Below, one piece after another: positions 1 to 6,442 of a stretch of 8,359 bases of DNA. A program made the translations under genes and the position numbers. Origin of the DNA: Candidatus Zhuqueibacterota bacterium (GTDB lineage: Bacteria; Zhuqueibacterota; Zhuqueibacteria; Zhuqueibacterales; Zhuqueibacteraceae). The notes beneath the pieces are model-generated. The model saw only the letters and a program-made list of their open reading frames with translations, did no database searches and was not told the DNA's origin. Every line of letters begins with the position of its first letter. The first letter of the stretch is position 1. Location of the stretch: positions 1-8,359 of the forward strand of contig JABWAN010000174.1 in assembly GCA_013361015.1 (NCBI GenBank). Direction: 5' to 3'.

Positions 1-1410
1 CTTATGGGCGAGCATGCTTTCCCTTCTGTGTTTGGCTTGAAGTGGGATTGGCGCGCCTCTTACTCTGTTTCCGAGCGCGAGGAGCCGGACTATCGCCGCG
101 TCATCTATGCGCGTGAAATCAACAGTGCCGATCCCTTCGTCGCGAACATTTCTTTCGTGCCCAATCCCTCCAGCGGCGGGCGCTTCTTCGCGAACATGAA
201 TGACGACATTCGCAGCCTGGCGACGGATTTCAGTGTGCCCATCGCGACCGGCAAGATCAAACTCGGCGGCATGCACCAGCGCTCCGAGCGCGATTTCACA
301 GCGCGCAATTTCGCTTTCAAAACCACGGCACAAACGAACTCGACATTTTTATACTCTGCATTAGAAGATTTGTTTGTCGAAGAGCATTTGGGCGATCGCG
401 GTTTCGTGATCGACGAAATCACCAACAAATCCGACAAATACGACGCGAACGAAAAGCTCTCCGCCGGCTATTTGATGTTCGATCTGCCCTTTCAAATTTG
501 GCAAAAGAATTTGCGCATGATTGCCGGGGTGCGCGTGGAGAGCAACGAGCAAAAACTGAACTCCTTTGACTTGCAGGACCGCCCCGTCGCCGTCAAGGTG
601 AAAAATACCGACGTGCTTCCGGCCATGAATTTGACTTACAGTTTCAGCGACGCGGCCAATCTGCGTGCGGCTTATAGCCGAACGGTGTCGCGCCCGGAAT
701 TTCGCGAGTTGGCGCCCTTCGCGTTCTATGATTTCTCGACACTCAGCGTGATTTATGGCAATCCGGAATTGCGCCGCGCGTTGGTGACGAATTATGATCT
801 GCGTTTTGAAGTTTTCCCCAGCGTGGGCGAGATCTTCTCTGCCAGCGTCTTTTATAAAAATTTTGACGATGCCATTGAGGAAGTGATCGTGCCCACTACC
901 GAATTGACCCGCAGCTTCGGCAACGCCGAGCGCGCCAAAAACTTCGGCTTCGAATTGGAAGCCCGCAAGTCGCTCGACTTCGTCAGCAAGAAGCTCGCGA
1001 ATTTTTCGGCCACGGGGAATTACACGTGGGTCGATTCCAAAGTGAACGTCGCCGCCTCCAACTCGGCCATTGGCAAAAAGAACCGCCGTTTGCAGGGCCA
1101 ATCGCCGTACATGATCAACTTCGGAATGTTGTACAACAATTTTAATTTCGGCACTTCCGTGAGCGTGCTCTACAATCGTTTCGGCGAACGCATCGCGCAA
1201 GTCGGCTCGCTCTACGATGCGGACATTGTTGAGCAACCGCGCGATCTCTTCGATGTAACGCTCACACAGAACTTCGCCACGCGCTACGAAATCAAAATCA
1301 GCGCGAAGGATATTTGGGGGAAGGAGCAAGTCTTCGTGCAGGACGGCCGCAAAGTGAAGGGTAATTTGAAAGGCTCGACCTACTCGGTGGGATTGTCGGT
1401 GAAACTTTAA
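1..1410 (+). CDS. TonB-dependent outer-membrane receptor, C-terminal part (5' end outside window)
   Basis: This is the beta-barrel portion of a TonB-dependent receptor, which imports a scarce ligand (siderophore, glycan fragment, peptide or vitamin) across the outer membrane using TonB/ExbBD energy. The frame is open from base 1, so the ATG at base 4 is probably internal; the N-terminal signal peptide and plug domain are missing. The 468 visible residues after that Met show alternating amphipathic strands. Family-typical stretches are a 'LPAMNLTYSFSD' strand at 205-216, 'YSRTVSRPEFRELAPF' at 224-239, 'GNPELRRA' at 252-259, and barrel strands such as 'SASVFYKNFDDAIE' at 279-292. The protein ends in Leu rather than the C-terminal Phe/Trp common in outer-membrane barrels. 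An intrinsic terminator follows. The style resembles receptors of Bacteroidota/Acidobacteriota-like bacteria. Family assignment is firm; the substrate cannot be inferred. Confidence 0.9.
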   Translation, partial: LMGEHAFPSVFGLKWDWRASYSVSEREEPDYRRVIYAREINSADPFVANISFVPNPSSGGRFFANMNDDIRSLATDFSVPIATGKIKLGGMHQRSERDFTARNFAFKTTAQTNSTFLYSALEDLFVEEHLGDRGFVIDEITNKSDKYDANEKLSAGYLMFDLPFQIWQKNLRMIAGVRVESNEQKLNSFDLQDRPVAVKVKNTDVLPAMNLTYSFSDAANLRAAYSRTVSRPEFRELAPFAFYDFSTLSVIYGNPELRRALVTNYDLRFEVFPSVGEIFSASVFYKNFDDAIEEVIVPTTELTRSFGNAERAKNFGFELEARKSLDFVSKKLANFSATGNYTWVDSKVNVAASNSAIGKKNRRLQGQSPYMINFGMLYNNFNFGTSVSVLYNRFGERIAQVGSLYDADIVEQPRDLFDVTLTQNFATRYEIKISAKDIWGKEQVFVQDGRKVKGNLKGSTYSVGLSVKL

Positions 1411-1422
1411 TCTATCTCGTAG

Positions 1423-1446
1423 AATCCCGCGACGCTTTGCGGGATT
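1423..1446 (+). other. Perfect 8-bp stem-loop after the receptor gene
   Basis: Arms AATCCCGC (1423-1430) and GCGGGATT (1439-1446) enclose an 8-base loop. No T-run follows, so it is not an intrinsic terminator by itself. A third copy of AATCCC at 1449-1454 could pair with the GGGATT at 1441-1446 instead. It lies 12 bases after the receptor stop and could stabilise the mRNA 3' end or simply be part of a tandem terminator region. Confidence 0.55.
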
Positions 1447-1460
1447 TGAATCCCATATAC

Positions 1461-1496
1461 AAAGCCGGCGCTTGGCAACAAGCTCCGGCTTTTTTT
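1461..1496 (+). terminator. Rho-independent terminator of the receptor gene
   Basis: The outer stem AAAGCCGG (1461-1468) pairs with CCGGCTTT (1485-1492). An inner stem GCTTG/CAAGC is capped by a GCAA (GNRA-type) tetraloop, with a single C/T mismatch between the two stems. The 3' arm runs directly into a T-tract to 1496. The reverse strand offers only a short, interrupted T-run after the stem, so it would be a weaker terminator for the convergent ppk1, whose stop lies 14 bases away. Confidence 0.85.
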
Positions 1497-1509
1497 GTTT
1501 GAGTTCTTC

Positions 1510-3669
1510 TCACGCCCACCGCTTCGCCATCTCATACAACTCGACCTGCGCGCGCATCTCGCGGCCTTCGGTGCGGTGTCGCACATTCGTGCTGTCGGCA
1601 TTGAGCACGCGCGCTTTCACATTGTCGGCCAACTGCGTCGTGATAATTTCACGCACGTATTGTTGCCACTCGGGCGCGAGAATCGGGAAGCCGACTTCCA
1701 CGCGCGTGTTGAGATTGCGCGGCATCCAATCCGCGCTTGCGAGCAAGTATTCCGGCCGGCCGTCATTTTCAAATATATAAACACGCGCGTGTTCGAGAAA
1801 GCGGTCGATAATGCTGAGCACTTTGATGTTTTCGCTCAAGCCCGCCACGCCCGGGCGCAAGCAACAAATGCCGCGCACGATGAGCTGGATCGGCACGCCC
1901 GCCTGGCTCGCGAGATAAAGCGCGTCGATCATCTCGGGATCAACGAGAGAATTCATCTTTGCAATAATGCCCGCACGCTTTCCATGCAGCGCGTTCTCGG
2001 CCTCGCGGCGGATACGTTTGAGGAACTCCTCGCGCATATGTTGCGGCGCCACGAGCAAATGCTCGAATCCCGGCGGCTTCGCATAGCCCGTGATCAAGTC
2101 GAACACCTGCGCAACTTCCGCGCAAATTCTCTCATGCGTCGTGAACAGGCCGAGATCGCCGTAAATTTGCGCAGTGCGGTCATTATAGTTGCCGGTGGCG
2201 AGATGGCAATAACGCCGCACGCCCTCTTCCTCTTTGCGCACGACGAGCGCGAGCTTCGCGTGCGTTTTCAAACCGGGGACGCCATACATCACGTGCACGC
2301 CTTCCTTCTCCAGTTTGCGCGCCCAATTGATGTTGGTCTCTTCATCGAAGCGCGCTTGCAATTCCACCAACACGAAAACTTTTTTGCCATGCTTCGCGGC
2401 CCGGCCCAATGCTTTTGCCACGGGTGACTTGGAGGAGACGCGATACAGCGTCATCTTGATCGCCTTCACCTCCGGATCGTCCGCGGCTTCTTCAAGAAAG
2501 CGCACGACATAATCGAATTTTTGATAGGGATGATGAACCATCACGTCCTGTTGGCGCATGACCGAGAACATGTTTGCGCTACGTTCGCAAACGCCCACGG
2601 GCAGCGGCGGCATCGGTGGGTTTTGCAAATGCGGCGCTTCGAAGCCGGGGAATTGCATGAAATCTGAAAACGAATGATAACGCGCACCGGGGAAAATTTT
2701 CGAGGGATCAAGCTTGAGCCGCTTCACGAACATTTCCAACACGCGTAGCGGCATTTCGGGATCATATAAAAAACGCGTCGCCGGGCCGCGTTTGCGTTGC
2801 TCCAAGCTCTCTGCTATGGTTTCCAACAAGTCTTGCGCCTCGTCGGCAACGATCTCCAACTCGGCGTCGCGCACGACTTTGAGGGCATAGCAACCGAGCG
2901 TGTTTTCGTTTGGGAAGATTTCATGCAGATTCAGACGAATGATGTCGTCGAGGCGAATCACGAAATGTTTGTCGCCCTCCGCAGGCAGCGGCACGAAGCG
3001 CCCCAACGTTTGTGAAGGAATCGGCACGAGCGCGAGGCGGAGTTTCATTTTCATTTTGGATTTTTTGCGATGCCCCAGCTCAACGCAGAAATAAAGCGCC
3101 TTGTTTTCGAGCTGCGGAAAGGGATGCGTGGGGTCAAGGGCGAGCGGCGTGAGCAGCGGCTTCACGTGTTTGTGAAAGTATTTGCTCGCGAATTCGACTT
3201 GTTGTTTCGTAGCCGTGCGTTCATCAATCAAAATAATGCCGGCCTTCTCCAATTCCGGCATGAGTTGCCCGCGAAAACAGGCGCCGATACTTTCGTGCGC
3301 GTGTTGCACTTTCTCCTTAATCAACGCCATCACTTCGGAAGGCGTCAATCCTTCCGGTCCGGGTTTGGTCACGCCGGCTTCGATTTGCCGTTGCACGGTG
3401 GCCACGCGCACCATGAAAAACTCGTCAAGATTCGAAGCGAAGATCGCGAGAAACTTGATGCGTTCGAGCAGCGGCACCGCGGCATCGCACGCCTCTTCCA
3501 GCACGCGCTCATTGAATTCCAGCCAACTCAACTCGCGATTGTTGAAACGCAAAGGCGCGGGAAAGTTGGCGTGCAACTGCGCGAGCGCGGGAGAAAGATT
3601 GGGCGTTGCGTTGGGCGCGTGCACCGATTGCGCCGCCTCGGTAATGTCATGCGTTGAGGAATTTCTCAT
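1510..3669 (-). CDS. ppk1: Polyphosphate kinase 1
   Basis: PPK1 reversibly transfers the gamma phosphate of ATP to a growing polyphosphate chain through a phosphohistidine intermediate. The protein is 719 aa, close to the usual ~690-720. The N-domain begins with NRELSWLEFNERVLEEA (44-60), followed by the ATP-contacting SNLDEFFMVR segment (79-88). Active-site residues are all present and sit exactly 35 positions beyond the E. coli numbering I recall: Asn80 (45), Arg410 in TLYR (375), Arg440 in QARFDEE (405), autophosphorylated His470 in GLKTHAKL (435) and His627 in FLEHARVYIF (592). The C-terminal phospholipase-D-like part includes ASADWMPRNLNTRVEV (644-659). The first ~35 residues are a poorly conserved extension with no other Met before residue 86, so the ATG at 3669 is the natural start; a weak GGAA lies 5 bases upstream. 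No ppx gene is adjacent. It is transcribed divergently from the transporter. Confidence 0.97.
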   Translation of the reverse strand: MRNSSTHDITEAAQSVHAPNATPNLSPALAQLHANFPAPLRFNNRELSWLEFNERVLEEACDAAVPLLERIKFLAIFASNLDEFFMVRVATVQRQIEAGVTKPGPEGLTPSEVMALIKEKVQHAHESIGACFRGQLMPELEKAGIILIDERTATKQQVEFASKYFHKHVKPLLTPLALDPTHPFPQLENKALYFCVELGHRKKSKMKMKLRLALVPIPSQTLGRFVPLPAEGDKHFVIRLDDIIRLNLHEIFPNENTLGCYALKVVRDAELEIVADEAQDLLETIAESLEQRKRGPATRFLYDPEMPLRVLEMFVKRLKLDPSKIFPGARYHSFSDFMQFPGFEAPHLQNPPMPPLPVGVCERSANMFSVMRQQDVMVHHPYQKFDYVVRFLEEAADDPEVKAIKMTLYRVSSKSPVAKALGRAAKHGKKVFVLVELQARFDEETNINWARKLEKEGVHVMYGVPGLKTHAKLALVVRKEEEGVRRYCHLATGNYNDRTAQIYGDLGLFTTHERICAEVAQVFDLITGYAKPPGFEHLLVAPQHMREEFLKRIRREAENALHGKRAGIIAKMNSLVDPEMIDALYLASQAGVPIQLIVRGICCLRPGVAGLSENIKVLSIIDRFLEHARVYIFENDGRPEYLLASADWMPRNLNTRVEVGFPILAPEWQQYVREIITTQLADNVKARVLNADSTNVRHRTEGREMRAQVELYEMAKRWA

Positions 3670-3770
3670 TGCTATTCCGCGGAAGTTTTATGAAATTGCT
3701 GACGGCTGAATTACCCACCAAAAAGCCAAAATTCGCGCTGAAATGCAAATGAAAATCTGGTAAATCAAAC

Positions 3771-3781
3771 GGAGCGAGGAG
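3771..3781 (+). promoter_or_regulatory. Ribosome binding site of the POT-like transporter
   Basis: GGAG at 3771-3774 lies 9 bases before the ATG at 3784. A second purine run, GAGGAG (3776-3781), sits only 2 bases before it and is too close to be optimal. The first site supports the ATG at 3784 as start. The 114-base spacer shared with ppk1 shows no convincing sigma70-like promoter on either strand. Confidence 0.6.
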
Positions 3782-3783
3782 CT

Positions 3784-5031
3784 ATGTCATCTGAACGTGC
3801 CGTGACTTGGCGTAACGGGTTCAAACCGACTTTTTGGGTGGCGAACATTCTCGAGTTGTTTGAGCGGCTGGCATTCTATGGTTCCAAAGCCGTGTTGGCG
3901 GTTTATCTCGCGGACAAGGTCGGTCTCGGCGCGCAGGCAGCAGGCTCGCTTGCCGGTCTCTATTCCGGACTTATTTTTTCCCTCCCCATCATCGCCGGCA
4001 CTTTCGTTGATCGTTACGGCTTCCGCAGAGCATTGATGACTTGCTTCGCGATGTTTTGCCTCGGCTATTATCTCATCGGTCTTGCCGGTTTGGAATCGGG
4101 GCAAGGAATCGTGGCGGCCATGGGCAAGACCACGTATGTGACCACCGTCTTGATTTTCACCGCCATTGGCGGCTCGTTGATTAAGCCGTGCATCGTCGGC
4201 ACCGTGGCAAAAACGGCGCACTCCGACGTCAAAGCGCTCGGCTATTCCATCTACTACACGCTCGTCAACATTGGCGGCGCGCTCGGGCCGACCCTGGCAT
4301 TGTTCGTAAGGGAAAATCTCGGCATCGAATATGTGCTGGTGATGTCTTCCCTAACTTCGTTGCTGCTGCTCGCGGGAACTTTCATCTTCTTCAAAGAACC
4401 TGGAACCGACAACAATCGCACGCTAGCCCAGGTGATGCGCGACATGTTGCTGGTGTTTCGCAACGCGCGCTTCATTAGTTTTCTCGTCATCTTCTCCGGT
4501 TTCTGGATCATGTTCTGGCAGATTTTTTATTCCTTCCCTTTTTATGTAACGGAAGTCCTGCACTTCAACCGATTCGAATTGTTGGAAACCGTGGATGCCT
4601 GGACGATCATTTTAGTCAGCGTACCCATGGCGGCGCTCGTGAAGAAGTGGCGTCCCATCACCGCGATGCTTTTGGGTTTCGTGCTTGCGAGTGTTTCGTG
4701 GTTGATCATCGCGGGTTCTCCCACCATTACCGCTGCGATCATCGGCATCGCCATGTTTGCATTCGGCGAAGCCACGCAATCGCCGCGCTTCTATGAGTAC
4801 GTTGCGGACCTTGCGCCCAAGGATCAAGTCGGCACGTTCATGGGGTTCGCATTTTTGCCGGTTGCAATCGGCTCTTTCGTGGGCGGGCCGCTCGGCGGTT
4901 GGTTGGTGCAGACCTACTTGCGTGATTCCATGCATCCTGCCATGATGTGGTACATCGTCGCCGGCATCGGCTTCGTTTCCACGGCTTTGATCCTGCTCTA
5001 TAATTTGGTCTTCGTCAAGAAAACGGCGTAA
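3784..5031 (+). CDS. POT/PTR-family-like major facilitator transporter (proton-coupled peptide symporter type)
   Basis: This is a 415-residue inner-membrane protein with about 12 hydrophobic segments. Hallmarks of the proton-dependent oligopeptide transporter family are visible. The helix-1 motif ExxERFxYY appears as ELFERLAFY (24-32), with the Glu/Glu/Arg kept and Phe replaced by Leu. A helix-4 segment IGGSLIKPCIVG (128-139) carries the conserved Lys134. The PTR2-type signature appears as YYTLVNIGGALGP (157-169). A helix-10 FGEATQSPRFYEYVADLAP segment (327-345) holds the conserved Glu329. Known members import di- and tripeptides with protons. It is shorter than typical bacterial POTs (~450-500 aa). 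Only about 25 residues (204-228) separate helices 6 and 7, so the two extra helices HA/HB common in bacterial members seem absent. The substrate is therefore uncertain. It has its own ribosome binding site and terminator and looks monocistronic. Confidence 0.85.
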   Translation: MSSERAVTWRNGFKPTFWVANILELFERLAFYGSKAVLAVYLADKVGLGAQAAGSLAGLYSGLIFSLPIIAGTFVDRYGFRRALMTCFAMFCLGYYLIGLAGLESGQGIVAAMGKTTYVTTVLIFTAIGGSLIKPCIVGTVAKTAHSDVKALGYSIYYTLVNIGGALGPTLALFVRENLGIEYVLVMSSLTSLLLLAGTFIFFKEPGTDNNRTLAQVMRDMLLVFRNARFISFLVIFSGFWIMFWQIFYSFPFYVTEVLHFNRFELLETVDAWTIILVSVPMAALVKKWRPITAMLLGFVLASVSWLIIAGSPTITAAIIGIAMFAFGEATQSPRFYEYVADLAPKDQVGTFMGFAFLPVAIGSFVGGPLGGWLVQTYLRDSMHPAMMWYIVAGIGFVSTALILLYNLVFVKKTA

Positions 5032-5038
5032 CGGTTCT

Positions 5039-5064
5039 GCCATGGCTGGGCCGTGGCTTTGTTT
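5039..5064 (+). terminator. Probable intrinsic terminator of the transporter gene
   Basis: GCCATGG (5039-5045) pairs with CCGTGGC (5051-5057) with one T-G wobble around a 5-base loop. It is followed by TTTGTTT (5058-5064). It begins 8 bases after the transporter stop codon, an appropriate place for termination. Confidence 0.65.
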
Positions 5065-5130
5065 GATGAAATGAGCGCTCGTTCAACAATGTCTTGGTTA
5101 TAGCTCCTTCGAGTTCGGGTTGTGCTTTGC

Positions 5131-5147
5131 GCATTTTCGGAAAATGC
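5131..5147. other. AT-rich perfect hairpin in the transporter-peptidase spacer
   Basis: GCATTTT (5131-5137) and AAAATGC (5141-5147) form a 7-bp stem around CGG. It shares TGC (5145-5147) with the GC-rich hairpin that follows, so the two stems cannot both form fully. It lies about 70 bases upstream of the peptidase start. Its function is unknown. Confidence 0.5.
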
Positions 5148-5165
5148 CGCGGCCAAGCCGCGGCA
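5145..5165. other. GC-rich perfect hairpin upstream of the peptidase gene
   Basis: TGCCGCGGC (5145-5153) and GCCGCGGCA (5157-5165) form a 9-bp perfect stem with a 3-base loop CAA. No T-run follows on the plus strand. On the minus strand the stem is followed by TTTTCCG, so it would be terminator-like in that direction, but no minus-strand gene ends here. It could be a dispersed repeat unit, a 5' leader structure of the peptidase mRNA or a back-up terminator. Confidence 0.55.
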
Positions 5166-5201
5166 GATCAAATTCTAAAAGCGTGCTCTGAAAATCATCC
5201 C

Positions 5202-5208
5202 AAGGCGA
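5202..5208 (+). promoter_or_regulatory. Ribosome binding site deciding the GTG start of the NlpC/P60 gene
   Basis: AAGGCGA at 5202-5208 is well spaced (AAGG ends 9 bases before) for the GTG at 5215. The in-frame ATGs at 5227 and 5251 lack a comparable site. The ATG at 5251 would still give an intact lipoprotein signal peptide, so it remains an alternative. Confidence 0.55.
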
Positions 5209-5214
5209 GAAACC

Positions 5215-6417
5215 GTGTCCAATCCAATGCAACCACAATATCACCCGCGTATGCGTTACGGTTTTCACCTCACCGGCGCCGTTTTGCTCGCGCTACTGGC
5301 TTGCAAAAGAATTGAGAAAGATCTTCCTCCTGTGCTTGCCACCGCCGTCGAGGGCGTGCGGCAAAAGCATTGTCCCGACCAACGGCTGTGCGTCTTCGAC
5401 GTGCAGATACAGATTCGTGGCGCAAATCTCAAACTTACGGGCGAGCTTTCCGATACGGTGGCGCAGCGCGAACTGCTGCAAGCCGTCAAGACTGCCATGC
5501 CCGATTTCAAAGTGGAAGATGAAATCCGTATTCTACCCGATGAGAATTTGCCCGAGGGCGAACGCTTCGGGCTGGTGCGCGTGAGCGTGGCCAATTTGCG
5601 CAGCCGGCCGGCGCACGCAGCCGAGCTTGCGCTGCAATTGCTCATGGGCAGCAGTGTGGTCATTCTCAAAAGAGAAGGTGGTTGGTACTATGTGCAAACC
5701 GAAGAGCAGTACCTCGCGTGGATTCCGCGGGGAGCGTTGTCGGTGGGCGATCAAAGCATGGTGGTAGCATGGCGCGCTGCGGAGTTGATCGCGATCAAAG
5801 CTATGAACGGGACCGTGCGTGTTCAAGGCCGCGCCGACGCCGCACCGCTCACCGCGGTGGTGTTGGGCAACGTGCTGCGACGTGTGCCCGAGGCTGCCGT
5901 GTCGAATTCCAACGCCAAAGTGAAATGGCTCGCCGTGGCTTTGCCGGATGGGCGCCAGGGTTATATTGAGAGCGAAATGGTGACGAGCGTGGCTGAGCTG
6001 CTGCCGAACGCGCCGCTCTCCGGAGCTGCCGCGGTGGCGCAAGCGCAACGCATGTTGGGAATTCCTTACCTGTGGGGCGGCACTTCTGTCTCCGGCTTCG
6101 ATTGTTCCGGTTTCACGCAAACAGTTTTTCGTTTAAATGGCATACGCCTGCTGCGCGACGCCAGCCAGCAAGCGCGCCAGGGAGAATTGATTGACGTGGG
6201 TGAAAACTTCGCAGAGCTAATGCCCGGAGACCTGTTATTCTTTGGAGAGGAAGAGGATCGTATCACGCACGTCGCCATCTCGCTCGGCGGCGCGCACTTC
6301 ATTCATGCTTCAGACTTTGTGCGCATCAACAGCCTGGATGAAAACGATCCCGATTATGTGGAGTACCGCCGCAGGACTTTTCAATTCGCGAAGCGTTTTT
6401 TTCATGCATCGAACTAG
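5215..6417 (+). CDS. Lipoprotein with BON-like, SH3-like and NlpC/P60 peptidase domains
   Basis: This is a predicted cell-envelope cysteine peptidase that cleaves peptidoglycan stem peptides, most likely at gamma-D-Glu to diamino-acid bonds as in YkfC / dipeptidyl-peptidase VI-type enzymes. Residues 13-30 (MRYGFHLTGAVLLALLAC) form a lipoprotein signal with lipobox LLAC and lipidated Cys30. Residues ~58-107 resemble a single BON-like fold (V-x-V strand, LTGELSD turn, helix, DEIRIL strand). Residues ~120-175 are an SH3b-like domain (VANLRSRP ... GGWYYVQT ... AWIPRGAL), and ~180-258 a second, more divergent one. The NlpC/P60 domain (~268-400) has YLWGG (285-289), catalytic Cys297 in GFDCSGF, His352 in THVAISLGG and polar His364 in FIHAS. 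The 400-aa length suits a two-SH3 NlpC/P60 enzyme plus the extra N-terminal module. The GTG start is chosen for its ribosome binding site. No terminator separates it from the methyltransferase. Confidence 0.92.
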   Translation: MSNPMQPQYHPRMRYGFHLTGAVLLALLACKRIEKDLPPVLATAVEGVRQKHCPDQRLCVFDVQIQIRGANLKLTGELSDTVAQRELLQAVKTAMPDFKVEDEIRILPDENLPEGERFGLVRVSVANLRSRPAHAAELALQLLMGSSVVILKREGGWYYVQTEEQYLAWIPRGALSVGDQSMVVAWRAAELIAIKAMNGTVRVQGRADAAPLTAVVLGNVLRRVPEAAVSNSNAKVKWLAVALPDGRQGYIESEMVTSVAELLPNAPLSGAAAVAQAQRMLGIPYLWGGTSVSGFDCSGFTQTVFRLNGIRLLRDASQQARQGELIDVGENFAELMPGDLLFFGEEEDRITHVAISLGGAHFIHASDFVRINSLDENDPDYVEYRRRTFQFAKRFFHASN

Positions 6418-6442
6418 GGAAGACAGATCGACTAAGCCCCCC

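Noticed and set aside
361..1329. Long minus-strand open frame (322 codons) opposite the receptor gene
   Set aside because: It is a composition shadow: the plus-strand frame has clear TonB-receptor motifs, and the antisense translation shows no recognisable domain or start signal.
1495..2427. Plus-strand open frame (310 codons) opposite ppk1
   Set aside because: It lies antisense to conserved PPK1 catalytic regions and has an Arg/His-rich translation typical of shadow frames.
3070..3657. Plus-strand open frames opposite the ppk1 N-terminal half
   Set aside because: The PPK1 frame here contains the conserved N-domain and the Asn80 motif; the antisense products look like no known family.
3670..3783. 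Possible divergent promoters between ppk1 and the transporter
   Set aside because: I looked for sigma70-like -35/-10 pairs and for Bacteroidota-type TAnnTTTG elements on both strands and found no pair with acceptable spacing.
4612..5043. Minus-strand open frame (143 codons) opposite the transporter 3' end
   Set aside because: The plus-strand frame encodes the conserved helix-10 segment, and the antisense translation is charged, low in hydrophobic pattern and unrecognisable.
5083..5103. TTCAAC ... TTATAG as a promoter for the peptidase gene
   Set aside because: The two hexamers are only about 10 bases apart, too close for a -35/-10 pair.
5533..6120. Minus-strand open frame (195 codons) opposite the peptidase gene
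   Set aside because: It overlaps the SH3-like and NlpC/P60 coding region, has a His/Arg-rich translation typical of a shadow frame and no start signal.
6242..6442. Upstream extension of the methyltransferase frame to an ATG at 6242
   Set aside because: These 67 codons overlap the NlpC/P60 gene out of frame, where the conserved His352 and His364 are encoded. The methyltransferase needs only ~36 residues before motif X, which 6443 provides.
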